A stretch of DNA of 64,000 nt, from the NCBI RefSeq assembly GCF_003600155.1, contig NZ_QWLD01000016.1, forward strand, positions 62,001 to 126,000, written 5' to 3'. The translations under genes and the position numbers were made by a program. The stretch comes from Nesterenkonia muleiensis (GTDB lineage Bacteria; Actinomycetota; Actinomycetes; Actinomycetales; Micrococcaceae). Of this stretch, positions 25,670 to 34,385 are shown in pieces. The notes under the pieces are model-generated. The model ran no database searches, was not told the DNA's origin, and saw nothing but the letters and a program-made list of their open reading frames with translations. Positions within the stretch are counted from its first letter, which is position 1. Each line of letters begins with the position of its first letter.

Positions 25670-26461
25670 TTACTGAAGCATCGTCTTATCGTCGATGACT
25701 GCACCTTTGATCTTGGCGAACTCTGCCAGGAGATCCTCGGGGGCCAGCTTGGACTTCTCCCCCTCAGGGACCTCCAGAATGATCCGTCCTTCGTGCATCA
25801 TGATCAGCCGGTTGCCGACTTCCAGTGCCTGAGCCATATTGTGGGTCACCATCAGGGTTGTCAGCTGCTGTTCCTCCACGACCTTCTTGGTCAGCCGGGT
25901 GACCAATTCCGCACGCTGGGGATCCAAGGCGGCTGTGTGCTCATCCAGAAGGAGAATCTTCGGCTGCGAGAACGTAGCCATCAGCAGGCTCAGCGCCTGG
26001 CGCTGGCCGCCCGAAAGCAGTCCGACCTTGGTCTTCAGCCGGTCCTCCAGCCCGAGTTCCAGGACCTTCAGCGCCTCAGCGAAACGCTCACGCTTGGCCT
26101 TGGTCACCCCCAGAGCCAGCCCGCGGGGACGGCCCCGCTTGTCGGCCAGCGAAAGGTTCTCCTCAATGGTGAGATGGGGACTGGTGCCGGCCATGGGGTC
26201 CTGAAAGACCCGCCCCACCTGCGCCGCCCGCTGGTGCTCCTTCAGCTTCGAGACGTCACGACCGTCAAGTTCAACTTTCCCCTCATCCTGCCCGATACGC
26301 CCGGCCACGGTGTTCAGCACCGTGGACTTCCCCGCACCGTTGGAGCCGATGACGGTCACGAAATCCCCAGCAGCCAGGCCGAGATTCACCTCCACTAGAG
26401 CACGGCGCTCGTTGACGGTGCCCGGGAAGAACGTCTTGGAGACATCAGAGATACGCAGCAC
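25670..26461 (-). CDS. ABC transporter ATP-binding protein (TrpZ-like, COG1101 type)
   Basis: This 263-residue ABC ATPase has Walker A GSNGAGKST, Q-loop VFQDPMAGTSPHLTI, signature LLSGGQRQALSL, Walker B KILLLDEHTAALD and the switch His in MVTHNMAQAL. The GTSPHLT stretch after the Q-loop and the EHTAALDP form are typical of ATPases paired with PF04392-type binding proteins. It is the last gene of a three-gene importer operon, starting 3 bp after the permease stop. The operon lies directly upstream of the hpa promoter on the same strand and could import an aromatic acid or amino acid feeding this cluster (inference). Confidence 0.85.
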   Translation of the reverse strand: MLRISDVSKTFFPGTVNERRALVEVNLGLAAGDFVTVIGSNGAGKSTVLNTVAGRIGQDEGKVELDGRDVSKLKEHQRAAQVGRVFQDPMAGTSPHLTIEENLSLADKRGRPRGLALGVTKAKRERFAEALKVLELGLEDRLKTKVGLLSGGQRQALSLLMATFSQPKILLLDEHTAALDPQRAELVTRLTKKVVEEQQLTTLMVTHNMAQALEVGNRLIMMHEGRIILEVPEGEKSKLAPEDLLAEFAKIKGAVIDDKTMLQ

Positions 26462-26464
26462 TGC

Positions 26465-27406
26465 TCAGCCCACCTTCTTACCCGGGACGTTTGCCTCTGA
26501 TGTCAGCGTGGCCTCAGCCGCAGCGTCCAGAGCCGACCGGCCCTTACGCCACTGGGCGATCCGGCGGAAGCCCTTCCACTGCGGAAGCAACAGGGCGGCG
26601 ATCACCAGCAGCGCCGACATCAGCTTCATGTCATTGGGGTTCAGCCCGGCGTTGAGCGCGAACTGGATGGCCAGCCGGTAGATCACCGCCCCCAGGACCA
26701 CAGCCATGGTGGCCTGAATGACCACACGGGTGCCGAAGATGGCCTGCCCCACGATCACCGAGGCAAGGCCCACCAGGATCAGCCCGATGCCCATGCCGAT
26801 GTCCGCGAACCCCTGGAATTGGGCCACGACCGCTCCGGCCAGACCCACCAGGCCGTTGGAGAGCATCAGGCCGATGATCTTCATCCGGTCGGTGGAGACG
26901 GCGAAGGAACGGATCATCTGCTCGTTGTCACCAGTGGCCTGCAGGGCCAGCCCTGAGTCAGTGTGCAGGAACCAGTCAAGCAGCAGTTTGAAGACCAGAG
27001 CGACGGCGACCAGCACCAGCACCGAGTTCCACCCGGTGCCAGCCACACCGCGCAGCGCGGAGATGACCGTGTCTTCGCCCAGAAGCGGAACGTTTGCCCC
27101 GCCCATAATCCTCAGATTGATCGAATAGAGTCCGATCATCGTCAGAATACCGGCCAGCAGGCCGTTGATATTGCCTTTGGTATGCAGCAGGCCGGTGATT
27201 AAACCTGCGACAGCGCCGACGACGAAGGCCGCAGCGGTCGCCAGAAAGGGGTTGACCTCGTTGACGATCAGGATCGCCGCGGTCGCGGCACCCGAGGTGA
27301 AGGAACCGTCCACAGTCAGGTCCGGGAAGTTCAGGATCCTGAACGTGAGGTACACCCCGAGTGCCACGATCGCATAGATCAGGCCCAGTTCAACCGCAGT
27401 GATCAT
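26465..27406 (-). CDS. ABC transporter permease (TrpY-like, BPD_transp_2 type)
   Basis: This integral membrane protein of 313 residues has about eight hydrophobic segments (LIYAIVALGVYLTFRIL, ATAAAFVVGAVAGLITG, GMGIGLILVGLASVIVGQ and others). It carries the NFPDLTVDGSFTSGAA motif seen in permeases of the branched-chain/ribose type that work with PF04392 binding proteins. It pairs with the ATPase downstream and overlaps the binding-protein stop by 4 bp. The transported ligand is not evident from sequence; streptococcal relatives (TrpXYZ) carry tryptophan. Confidence 0.85.
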   Translation of the reverse strand: MITAVELGLIYAIVALGVYLTFRILNFPDLTVDGSFTSGAATAAILIVNEVNPFLATAAAFVVGAVAGLITGLLHTKGNINGLLAGILTMIGLYSINLRIMGGANVPLLGEDTVISALRGVAGTGWNSVLVLVAVALVFKLLLDWFLHTDSGLALQATGDNEQMIRSFAVSTDRMKIIGLMLSNGLVGLAGAVVAQFQGFADIGMGIGLILVGLASVIVGQAIFGTRVVIQATMAVVLGAVIYRLAIQFALNAGLNPNDMKLMSALLVIAALLLPQWKGFRRIAQWRKGRSALDAAAEATLTSEANVPGKKVG

Positions 27407-28476
27407 TCGTCGTCGTCGTCATCCTCCCCGGCTTCAGCCGGGTCCTCGGGGTCCACGTCCTCGCCGACGACCACATCGGCGCGGCCCAGGACATCTTCGG
27501 GCAGCTCGATCCCCATGGCTTCAGCCGCCTCAGGGTTGACGGTGAGCTCCAGCTCGGACTGGGTCTCCACCGGCATCGTTGCCGGGTCCTCACCGCCGAC
27601 CAGGATGCGGACGGCCATCTCCCCGGCTTGGTAGCCCAGCTGCTGGTAGTCGATGCCGTAGGTGGCCACCGCGCCGCGGACCACCGAGTCGGCCTCGGCG
27701 GCGAGCACGGGCACCTCGTTCTGCTGCCCGTACTGGATGACCGACTCCAGGGCGGAGACCACCGCATTGTCCGTCGGGACATAGATGGCATCGGCGTTGA
27801 GGGACTCAACACCCTGCTGCACCTCGGCCGAAGCGGAGATGGTGGCTTCCTGAACCTCGATGCCCAGCTCAGCCGCGGCCTCGTTGAGCAGGTCCACCTG
27901 GACCTCGGAGTTGGCCTCTCCCGAGGAGTAGACCACACCGACGGTCTCTACATCCGGGACGATCTCCAGCAGCAGCTCAAGCTGCTCAGCCACCGGGTTC
28001 ATGTCCGAAGCACCCGTGACGTTACCGCCCGGCTCATCCCAGGAACCGACCAGACCAGCATCCTCGGGATCAGTGACCGAGGAGAAGACGATCGGGATAT
28101 CGGTGATCTGCTGGGCTGCGGCCTGGGAGGTGGGGGTGGCGATGGAATGGACCAGATCCAGCCCCGCGGTGGCGAAGGTCCCGGCGATGTTAGACGCCGT
28201 CTCCTGCTCGTTCTGAGCGTTCTGCTCATCCCAGTCGACCTCTATGCCGGCGTCGTCGAAGGCTTCCTTGAACCCTTCACGGGCGTTGTCCAGCGCTGGG
28301 TGCGAGACGATCTGGGTGATGCCGATGGAATAGCTCTCCGCAGCCTCCCCAGCGTCGCCGTTGGCGTCCTCGCCGTCGCCGTTTCCGTCATCCCCATTTC
28401 CGTTGCAGGCGGTCAGCAGCAGAGCCGCAGCTGCTGCGGTCGCCGCGATCGTCCTGGGCGTCCTCACAGTGAACAT
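27403..28476 (-). CDS. ABC transporter substrate-binding lipoprotein (PF04392, TrpX-like)
   Basis: This is a type B periplasmic-binding-like lipoprotein with a signal peptide ending LLLTAC (lipobox). A Gly/Asp/Asn/Glu-rich linker follows, then the mature domain SIGITQIVSHPALDNAREG running to PIVFSSVTDPEDAGLV and AIYVPTDNAVVSAL. These are hallmarks of the ABC_sub_bind family (COG2984). The C-terminus is strikingly acidic (EDVDPEDPAEAGEDDDDDE). GAGGAG precedes two tandem ATGs; 28476 has the better spacing, and 28479 is possible. Relatives bind aromatic amino acids; the hpa cluster location suggests an aromatic substrate here, which is inference. Confidence 0.85.
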   Translation of the reverse strand: MFTVRTPRTIAATAAAAALLLTACNGNGDDGNGDGEDANGDAGEAAESYSIGITQIVSHPALDNAREGFKEAFDDAGIEVDWDEQNAQNEQETASNIAGTFATAGLDLVHSIATPTSQAAAQQITDIPIVFSSVTDPEDAGLVGSWDEPGGNVTGASDMNPVAEQLELLLEIVPDVETVGVVYSSGEANSEVQVDLLNEAAAELGIEVQEATISASAEVQQGVESLNADAIYVPTDNAVVSALESVIQYGQQNEVPVLAAEADSVVRGAVATYGIDYQQLGYQAGEMAVRILVGGEDPATMPVETQSELELTVNPEAAEAMGIELPEDVLGRADVVVGEDVDPEDPAEAGEDDDDDE

Positions 28477-28518
28477 CATTCTCCTCACAAACACGGTCAG
28501 TGCACAGTCAGTGCGTGA

Positions 28519-29889
28519 TCAGTCGGACTTCAGCTTTGGGGTTATCTGGAGCTCCTCACGATCACTGTCATCGTGAAGATTGATGCCCTGCAGCTTCTTC
28601 GGCACCAAGGAGACGGCGATGAACGACATAATAGCCAGTCCGGAGATGTAGACCCCGATCAGCCACGACTGGCCGGTGCCGTCGAGGATCGCTTGAGCGA
28701 TCAAGGGGGCGAATGCGCCGCCGATGATCGAACCGAAGGCATAGCCGATGGAGACCCCGGAGAACCGGATGGAGACCGGGAACATCTCTGCGTAGAGCGC
28801 TGACTGCGGACCGTAAGAGGGGCCGAGACCCATGGTGAGAATGACGATGGCCAGGGCGAATATCCACACCACTCCGGTGTCGAGCAGGAACCACATGGGG
28901 ATCGCCCAGACGATGATGATGCCGTAGCCGATCTGGAAGGTCAGCACCCGTCCGATCCGGTCGGAGATCCAGCCGCCGAACATGGTGAAGATGAACCAGC
29001 CCACGCCGCCGATCAGCGATGCGCTCAGAGTCTGGGTGCGGGTCATGCCCAGTTCGGCAGCACCGTAGGCGGCGAAGAACGCGATCACCAGGTAGCCGGC
29101 GGCGTTGTTCGCGGCGAAGATCAGAGCGGCCAGGAAGGTGTACTTCTTATGCGTGGTGACCAGTTCTTTCAGCGGTGCTGAGGACTCGCGCTTCCGCTCC
29201 TTCATCTCAGTGAAGACCGGGGACTCCTCAACTCTGCGCCGGATTTCGAACGCCACGATGATCAGCACAAAGGAGAAGATGAACGGTATGCGCCAGCCCC
29301 ACTCCAGGAACTGTTCCTCGGTGAGCAAGGCGTTGAGGCCGAACATGAAGACTGTGGCCAGCAGCATGCCCAGCGGCACCCCGATCTGCGGGTACATGCC
29401 GAACAGTCCGCGCTTATGCCGGGGTGCGTGCTCCACGGACAGCAGTGCGGCTCCGCCCCACTCACCACCTGCGGAGAGACCTTGGATGATACGCAGACAG
29501 ATCAGCAGCACCGGCGCGGCAATGCCCATGGTGGCGAAGGTGGGCAGGACACCGATGAGGAACGTGGCACCACCCATACCCATCAGAGTGATCACCAGGA
29601 CGATCTTGCGTCCGAACCGATCGCCCAGCCAGCCGGCAAGGATGGCACCCAGCGGGCGGAAGAGGAACGAGATTCCGATGGAAGCCCAGGCGACCAGCTG
29701 CGCCAGGGCCTGGTTCTCCTCCCCCAGAGGCTCAAAGTAGAGCACTGCCAGCACGAAACCTGCGGCTTGCGCATAGATGAAAAAGTCATACCACTCGATA
29801 GTGGTTCCCACCAGGGTCCCCGCGAGAACCTTCTTCTCTTCGCGGGTCATTTCATGGCCCTCTTTGCTGAGGTATGCCTGCTGGCTCAT
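28519..29889 (-). CDS. MFS transporter, metabolite:H+ symporter (MHS) family
   Basis: ATG 29889 is preceded by GTGGAGGAATA, so I set the start there (456 residues). The protein has twelve hydrophobic segments, the MFS motif between TM2 and TM3 (GWLGDRFGRKIVL) with its repeat (GWISDRIGRVLT), and MHS-family landmarks (GTTIEWYDFFIYAQAAG, LSAGGEWGGAALLSVEHAP). MHS carriers take up organic acids such as shikimate, 2-oxoglutarate and aromatic acids with protons. Its divergent partner is the thioesterase gene, and a PaaR-like operator lies between them. Uptake of phenylacetate or a related acid is the simplest guess. Confidence 0.88.
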   Translation of the reverse strand: MSQQAYLSKEGHEMTREEKKVLAGTLVGTTIEWYDFFIYAQAAGFVLAVLYFEPLGEENQALAQLVAWASIGISFLFRPLGAILAGWLGDRFGRKIVLVITLMGMGGATFLIGVLPTFATMGIAAPVLLICLRIIQGLSAGGEWGGAALLSVEHAPRHKRGLFGMYPQIGVPLGMLLATVFMFGLNALLTEEQFLEWGWRIPFIFSFVLIIVAFEIRRRVEESPVFTEMKERKRESSAPLKELVTTHKKYTFLAALIFAANNAAGYLVIAFFAAYGAAELGMTRTQTLSASLIGGVGWFIFTMFGGWISDRIGRVLTFQIGYGIIIVWAIPMWFLLDTGVVWIFALAIVILTMGLGPSYGPQSALYAEMFPVSIRFSGVSIGYAFGSIIGGAFAPLIAQAILDGTGQSWLIGVYISGLAIMSFIAVSLVPKKLQGINLHDDSDREELQITPKLKSD

Positions 29890-29992
29890 TATTCCTCCAC
29901 GGATACTGTCTTCAGAACAGATAGTGATTCGGTGCCTTCTCTGTGCAGGCAATGCTGTGATACGCATCACCATGACGGAAACTGTAACAGAA

Positions 29993-30014
29993 TTACCGAC
30001 CATTCGGTAAGTAA
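29993..30014. promoter_or_regulatory. Putative TetR/PaaR-type operator between MFS and thioesterase genes
   Basis: The 22-bp palindrome TTACCGACC-ATTC-GGTAAGTAA lies in the 155-bp divergent intergenic region, about 30 bp from the thioesterase start and 104 bp from the MFS start. It matches the sites at 9127-9148 and 13781-13802. Confidence 0.65.
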
Positions 30015-30044
30015 GTGTTCTTATCCCCTGATAAGTTGGCTGAT

Positions 30045-30839
30045 ATGAGCAGCATCACCCCCGATAAGGCATACTTTCACCCCCTCGGCGAGGGCCGGTA
30101 TGAAGCGACCGAGGTCACCGGCGGAGCGTGGAACCCGCAGGAGCAGCACATCGCTCCCACCTTGGGCCTGCTGGTCCATTCCCTGGAGCAACGCCCTGAA
30201 CCTGGGAATCTCCAACTCGCGCGCCTGTCCTTTGACATCTACGGCACAGTGCCGATCGGCGAGGTGGAGATCTCCACCAGCGTGCTGCGCCCCGGACGCA
30301 CCATCGAGCTCAGCGAAGCCACACTGAGCCACAATCACAGGTCGGTCGCAGTGCTGCGGGCCTGGTCGCTGGCAGCCTTTGACACTTCTGATCTGGAGAT
30401 CTCCCCGCTGCCGGAGCTCCCACCCCGGGACGCCATGGACCCCTGGAGTCCGGGCGAGACCTGGCCGGGCGGATTCATCCGAAGCTTCGAAAGCTACCGC
30501 AGGGTCTTGGGCCCTGGCCGCGCCCAGGCGTGGCTGCGCCCGGAGGCCAAACTGGTCAGCAGCCAGGAGGTCAGCCCGCTGGCCCGCTACATCGGAGTCG
30601 TCGACGTCGCCAACGGACTCTCGCTTGCCGTGGATCCGCGCACAGCCGCATTCCCCAACGTGGACTCCACAGTCTCCCTCGTCCGTCAGCCTCGGGGCGA
30701 ATGGGTCGGACTGGACACCACCCAGTCTGCCGGGCCCGGCGGCATCGGGCTCACCCAGACCGTTCTGCACGATGAGCACGGCCCCGTCGGCACTCTGACC
30801 CAGACACTGACCATCCGCCGCGCCGCCACCAGCGCCTGA
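30045..30839 (+). CDS. Thioesterase family protein (4HBT_3/TesB-like double hotdog)
   Basis: The 264-residue product (ATG 30045, MSSITPDKAYF) has the acyl-CoA thioesterase pattern of two hotdog halves. The first shows GGAWNPQEQHIAPTLGLLVHSLEQ and a FDIYGTVPIGEVEI strand, with VLRPGRTIELSEATL following. The second ends WVGLDTTQSAGPGGIGLTQTVLHDEHGPVGTLTQTL, the usual TesB-like carboxy end with the DxxT/Q motif. It probably releases CoA from dead-end acyl-CoAs during phenylacetate or related catabolism (inference from the shared operator). A GTG at 30015 abuts the operator and is less likely. The FAD-linked oxidase gene follows after 23 bp. Confidence 0.75.
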   Translation: MSSITPDKAYFHPLGEGRYEATEVTGGAWNPQEQHIAPTLGLLVHSLEQRPEPGNLQLARLSFDIYGTVPIGEVEISTSVLRPGRTIELSEATLSHNHRSVAVLRAWSLAAFDTSDLEISPLPELPPRDAMDPWSPGETWPGGFIRSFESYRRVLGPGRAQAWLRPEAKLVSSQEVSPLARYIGVVDVANGLSLAVDPRTAAFPNVDSTVSLVRQPRGEWVGLDTTQSAGPGGIGLTQTVLHDEHGPVGTLTQTLTIRRAATSA

Positions 30840-30862
30840 CTCTGAGGAACGAGGCCAGCCCC

Positions 30863-32263
30863 ATGCCACACAGCGCCACCACTGACCACTCAGCCCCAGT
30901 CCTCGAGGAGCTCATCGCCGCACTGGGCGAGAAGATCATCACTGAGCCGGAGCTGCTGAGCAGCAACGCGCATGACCGCTCCTACCACCGGTGGGAGTCT
31001 CCCCTTAGCCTGGTACAGGCCACCAGCACCGACGATGTCTCCACCGCTCTGAGAATCTGCCACAAGCACCAGACACCGGTGGTTCCGCGAGGATCGGGAA
31101 CCGGACTCGAAGGCGGCGCCAACACCAGCACGGGCAGCATCTGCCTCGACCTCTCCAGGATGACGAAGATCACCACCATCGCTGCTGATGATCTCTACGC
31201 CACCGCTGAAGCAGGCGTGATGAAGTCTCAACTGAATGCGGCGCTGAAGAACCACGGCCTGCACTTTGCCGCAGGCCCCGGCGTCGATGCCAGCGTAGGG
31301 GGTATGGCTGCGACCTCAGCAAGCGGCACCACCGCAGTCCACTACGGCACGCTCAAGGAGAACACCCTGGCACTGACCGTGGTGCTGGCCGACGGCACGG
31401 TAATCACCACCGGATCCACCACCAAGAAAAGCTCCTCTGGGTATGACCTCACCCATCTCTTCGTCGGCTCAGAAGGCACCCTGGGCGTGATCACCGAGGT
31501 CACGCTGAGACTCCATCCGCTGCCTAAGGCGGCCAAGGTAGGAGTCTGGTCCCTGCCGTCACTGGAGGCCGCTGTGCAGCTGGTGCTGGCTTCGCTGCGT
31601 GCCTCACTGCCGCTGGCCCGGGTCGAACTGCTGGATGAGATCACCATCGAGGCGCTGCAGAAGTACAACGGCTACACCGCCGCGGTGACCGAGACCCTGA
31701 TGATCGAGTTCGTGGGCAATGCTCCCGAGGTCCAGACCAACTACGCACAGTTCGCCGAACTGGCCGCCGCCTACGACGCCGCCGAATACGCCGCCACCAC
31801 CGACCCGGCCGAGTCAGCCCGTATCTGGCAGGCCCGCCACGACGCCCTGCCAGCGGCAGTCGCCCTGGTGCCAGGCTCGCGGCCGCTGGCCACTGACGTC
31901 TGCGTGCCGGTCTCCCAACTCCCCCGATGCATCCTGGACACCAAGGCAGATCTTGAGGCCACAGGCCTGCTCGCTCCCATCGTCGGCCACGTGGGCGACG
32001 GCAACTTCCATCTGGCGATCCTGCTGCCCCCGGATGACCCGGCGGCATGGACCAAGGCCACGCAGCTCAGCCAGAGGCTGGTGGACCGCGCCCTGGCCTG
32101 CGGCGGGACCTGCACCGGTGAGCACGGGGTCGGGATCGGCAAAGTCGCGTCCATGGCTCAGGAGCACGCCTCCGCGCTGGCGGTCATGCGAGCCATCAAG
32201 GACTCATTGGACCCGTCCGGCATCATGAACCCCGGCAAAGTGCTGGCCGCACCGGTTTCATGA
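30863..32263 (+). CDS. FAD-linked 2-hydroxyacid dehydrogenase (D-lactate/glycolate oxidase GlcD-like)
   Basis: This 466-residue PCMH-type flavoprotein has an FAD-binding domain with VVPRGSGTGLEGGANTS, GPGVDASVGGMAATSASG, SSSGYDLTHLFVGSEGTLG, then a cap domain. The C-terminal metal/substrate motifs are HVGDGNFHLAILL and GEHGVGIGK, ending PSGIMNPGKVL. It oxidises D-lactate or another 2-hydroxy acid and passes electrons to a quinone or cytochrome. It appears to be co-transcribed with the thioesterase under the PaaR-like operator. A role in clearing a 2-hydroxyacid by-product such as an aryl-lactate or mandelate is possible but unproven. Confidence 0.85.
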   Translation: MPHSATTDHSAPVLEELIAALGEKIITEPELLSSNAHDRSYHRWESPLSLVQATSTDDVSTALRICHKHQTPVVPRGSGTGLEGGANTSTGSICLDLSRMTKITTIAADDLYATAEAGVMKSQLNAALKNHGLHFAAGPGVDASVGGMAATSASGTTAVHYGTLKENTLALTVVLADGTVITTGSTTKKSSSGYDLTHLFVGSEGTLGVITEVTLRLHPLPKAAKVGVWSLPSLEAAVQLVLASLRASLPLARVELLDEITIEALQKYNGYTAAVTETLMIEFVGNAPEVQTNYAQFAELAAAYDAAEYAATTDPAESARIWQARHDALPAAVALVPGSRPLATDVCVPVSQLPRCILDTKADLEATGLLAPIVGHVGDGNFHLAILLPPDDPAAWTKATQLSQRLVDRALACGGTCTGEHGVGIGKVASMAQEHASALAVMRAIKDSLDPSGIMNPGKVLAAPVS

Positions 32264-32293
32264 ACCAGCGACTCGAGGCGCGAAGCAGCAGAG

Positions 32294-34090
32294 TCAGCTG
32301 CTGAGGCCCGCTGCGGCCAGCACCTCTGCTGCGGCAGCATCGGCATCGGCCAGCGTGCGCGCCGTCCCCTGGTGATCACCGCCAGCCTCGGCGGCGATGG
32401 CCGTTCCCCACTGCACCGAGGACAGCTGCAGACCCAGCACGTAGATCCGGCCCGCTGATCCATCGGCAGTGACCAGCCGGTGCGGCTGCTCTGTGACCTC
32501 GAAACCCTTGTGCACATGCGCCTGACCGCCTGACTCGATCGTTGCCGGCACGGCCAGCCCCTCCTCCAGCAGCCCGCGCAGCAGCGGCGAACGCGCCTGG
32601 GTCACCCGGTTCGGCGGCATCATGGCCTCAAGGAGATGTTCGGCGCGGTACCTGGCGCCCTGCACTGCGGCGGAGTCAGCGATGAACGCCTCGCGAGCAC
32701 CATCGACCCCGAAGGCCGGCTCGGGGCCCAGGAATTCGACGACACCGGCGCGTGCCAGAGCGGCCAACTCCTCGATCCGCTGCAGCGGCGGGCCTGAGGC
32801 CAGCCCCTCCACCAGGGGTTCGAACCAGCCCTCCACATCGCGCAGCACGGATTCCGGGCGGATCAGTTTCTCCGTGACCAGGCGCTTGATCTTCAACCGG
32901 GCTGCGTGCAGCGCATTGACCGCCATCTTCTCCGGCGAGCTGGCGCCTGCGGCTGAGGCGGCGGCATCGTGCTCCAGCCAAGCGAGCATAGCCTCCTGGT
33001 ACTTAGCGGGTGAGCTCCAGTACCTGCCCTGGAAGGGCCGGGCGAAGGCCCTGATGTCGAACTCATCCTCTCCGCCGAACTGCGCATAGGTGGCGGCGAC
33101 GTCCTGTTCGACGAGCGGCCAGAGGTGGGAGCTGAAGTCCAGCCCCGGCAGCTGACCACCTGCGTGCTGCTGAACCAGCCTGTGGATGGCCTCATCGCTC
33201 AGATGCACCAGCTCGATCCCCTGGGGCACGAACCCGGGGGCAACGGTCTTGGACCGGTAGGGCGTGCCGCGCCGGGACCCGGCGATCAGCCGCGGCTCGT
33301 CCCCGGACGGGAGGTAGCTGTAGCGATGCCCGGGCTCAGCATCCTCATTGACCCGGAATTCACCGCCCCGGCCGGCGCTGACCTGGATCATCAGGTCGAA
33401 GAAGTTCAGCCCCATACCCCGGACCAGGACTGTCTCCTGCGCTCCGAGGCTCCGGTAGTCCACTGCTGTGGGAATCGCCGGGCCCTGATAATGCAGTCCC
33501 AACTGTTCTGCCTGGTCGGCCAGATGCGCTGGGCCGGAGGCCAGCTCAGCCTCCAGATGGCCTACTGCGAGGATGACCGCATCGGCCCTGTTCTTGGTAA
33601 GGGAAGTGGTCACGGAATACCTGTGGCCCTCGTGCCGCAGACCGGTGACTTCGGAGCAGATGTGGTCCACGGTGACCCCGCGTCCGCGAAGATGCGCTGA
33701 CACCTCTTTGCTGAGCCAGGTGAGATAGGTCCCGTAGTCGCTGCGAGCTGGGTAGGCCGCGTCCTCGTCCTTCAGCCCGTGGGTGCGGCAGTACTCCAGA
33801 AAGCTGACAGAGCACGACGACGCCGGCAGCGTCCCCTGAGTGCCCGCAGAGGGCGCGGCAGTGGGGTAGGAGGCAGGGGTGTTCATGAGGTAGAGCCTGG
33901 ACTGCTCCGGGTCCCAGACCCGGCCTGGTCCGTGCGGAGCAGGGTCGAAGACCATCACCCGCAGCTTGCGGCGCTTACCCGGGCTGCTGCGCTCCACCCG
34001 AGCGAGCAGGCGTTCCATGAAAGAGGTCCCCCGCGGCCCCGCACCGATCACAGCGATGACGTATTCATGCTCATTGCTCACCCGCTCCAC
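32294..34090 (-). CDS. FAD/NAD(P)-binding protein (PF13454 type), function unknown
   Basis: This protein of about 598 residues has a single clear dinucleotide fold (VIAVIGAGPRGTSFMERLLARV) and the conserved PHGPGRVWDPEQSRLYLMNTPA stretch. The later VILAVGHLEAEL and VLVRGMGLNFFDLM segments are typical of actinobacterial FAD-NAD(P)-binding proteins of unknown reaction, distantly like ornithine monooxygenases. The start is a GTG at 34090 or 34081; neither has a good ribosome site. It is convergent with the oxidase gene upstream and transcribed away from the tRNA-Ser. No neighbour suggests a substrate. Confidence 0.8.
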   Translation of the reverse strand: MERVSNEHEYVIAVIGAGPRGTSFMERLLARVERSSPGKRRKLRVMVFDPAPHGPGRVWDPEQSRLYLMNTPASYPTAAPSAGTQGTLPASSCSVSFLEYCRTHGLKDEDAAYPARSDYGTYLTWLSKEVSAHLRGRGVTVDHICSEVTGLRHEGHRYSVTTSLTKNRADAVILAVGHLEAELASGPAHLADQAEQLGLHYQGPAIPTAVDYRSLGAQETVLVRGMGLNFFDLMIQVSAGRGGEFRVNEDAEPGHRYSYLPSGDEPRLIAGSRRGTPYRSKTVAPGFVPQGIELVHLSDEAIHRLVQQHAGGQLPGLDFSSHLWPLVEQDVAATYAQFGGEDEFDIRAFARPFQGRYWSSPAKYQEAMLAWLEHDAAASAAGASSPEKMAVNALHAARLKIKRLVTEKLIRPESVLRDVEGWFEPLVEGLASGPPLQRIEELAALARAGVVEFLGPEPAFGVDGAREAFIADSAAVQGARYRAEHLLEAMMPPNRVTQARSPLLRGLLEEGLAVPATIESGGQAHVHKGFEVTEQPHRLVTADGSAGRIYVLGLQLSSVQWGTAIAAEAGGDHQGTARTLADADAAAAEVLAAAGLSS

Positions 34091-34218
34091 ACTACCGGCT
34101 GGCGGCAGTGCGCGTGCTGGTGTGCTGCTTTGATCTGAGAGCCTGGGACCGCTACCCTGGATAGGCGCGTCAACAGCGAAAACTGCCTGTGACGTGCAAG
34201 GGTCGTTCTCGACCCGAA

Positions 34219-34307
34219 GGAGGCGTGCCGGAGCGGCCGAACGGACTTCACTGCTAATGAAGGATCCTCTTAATCGGGGATCGGGGGTTCAAATCCCCCC
34301 GCCTCCG
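34219..34307 (+). tRNA. tRNA-Ser (anticodon GCU)
   Basis: The acceptor stem GGAGGCG (34219-34225) pairs with CGCCTCC (34300-34306), with discriminator G at 34307. The anticodon arm is CTTCA-CTGCTAA-TGAAG, giving GCT. A long variable arm typical of tRNA-Ser follows, then the T-arm GGGGG-TTCAAAT-CCCCC. The 3' CCA is not encoded exactly (CCCA follows). It reads AGC/AGU codons. Confidence 0.97.
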
Positions 34308-34318
34308 CCCATTCAAGT

Positions 34319-34360
34319 CCCTGCCTGACTATGAGTTTTCTAGTTCAGGCGGGGTTCTTT
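34319..34360 (+). terminator. Rho-independent terminator after tRNA-Ser
   Basis: A ten-base stem, CCCTGCCTGA with TCAGGCGGGG (one G-U pair), encloses a 16-nt AT-rich loop and is followed by TTCTTTC. Confidence 0.7.
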
Positions 34361-34385
34361 CACTCAAACACCAGCAAGTCAATGC

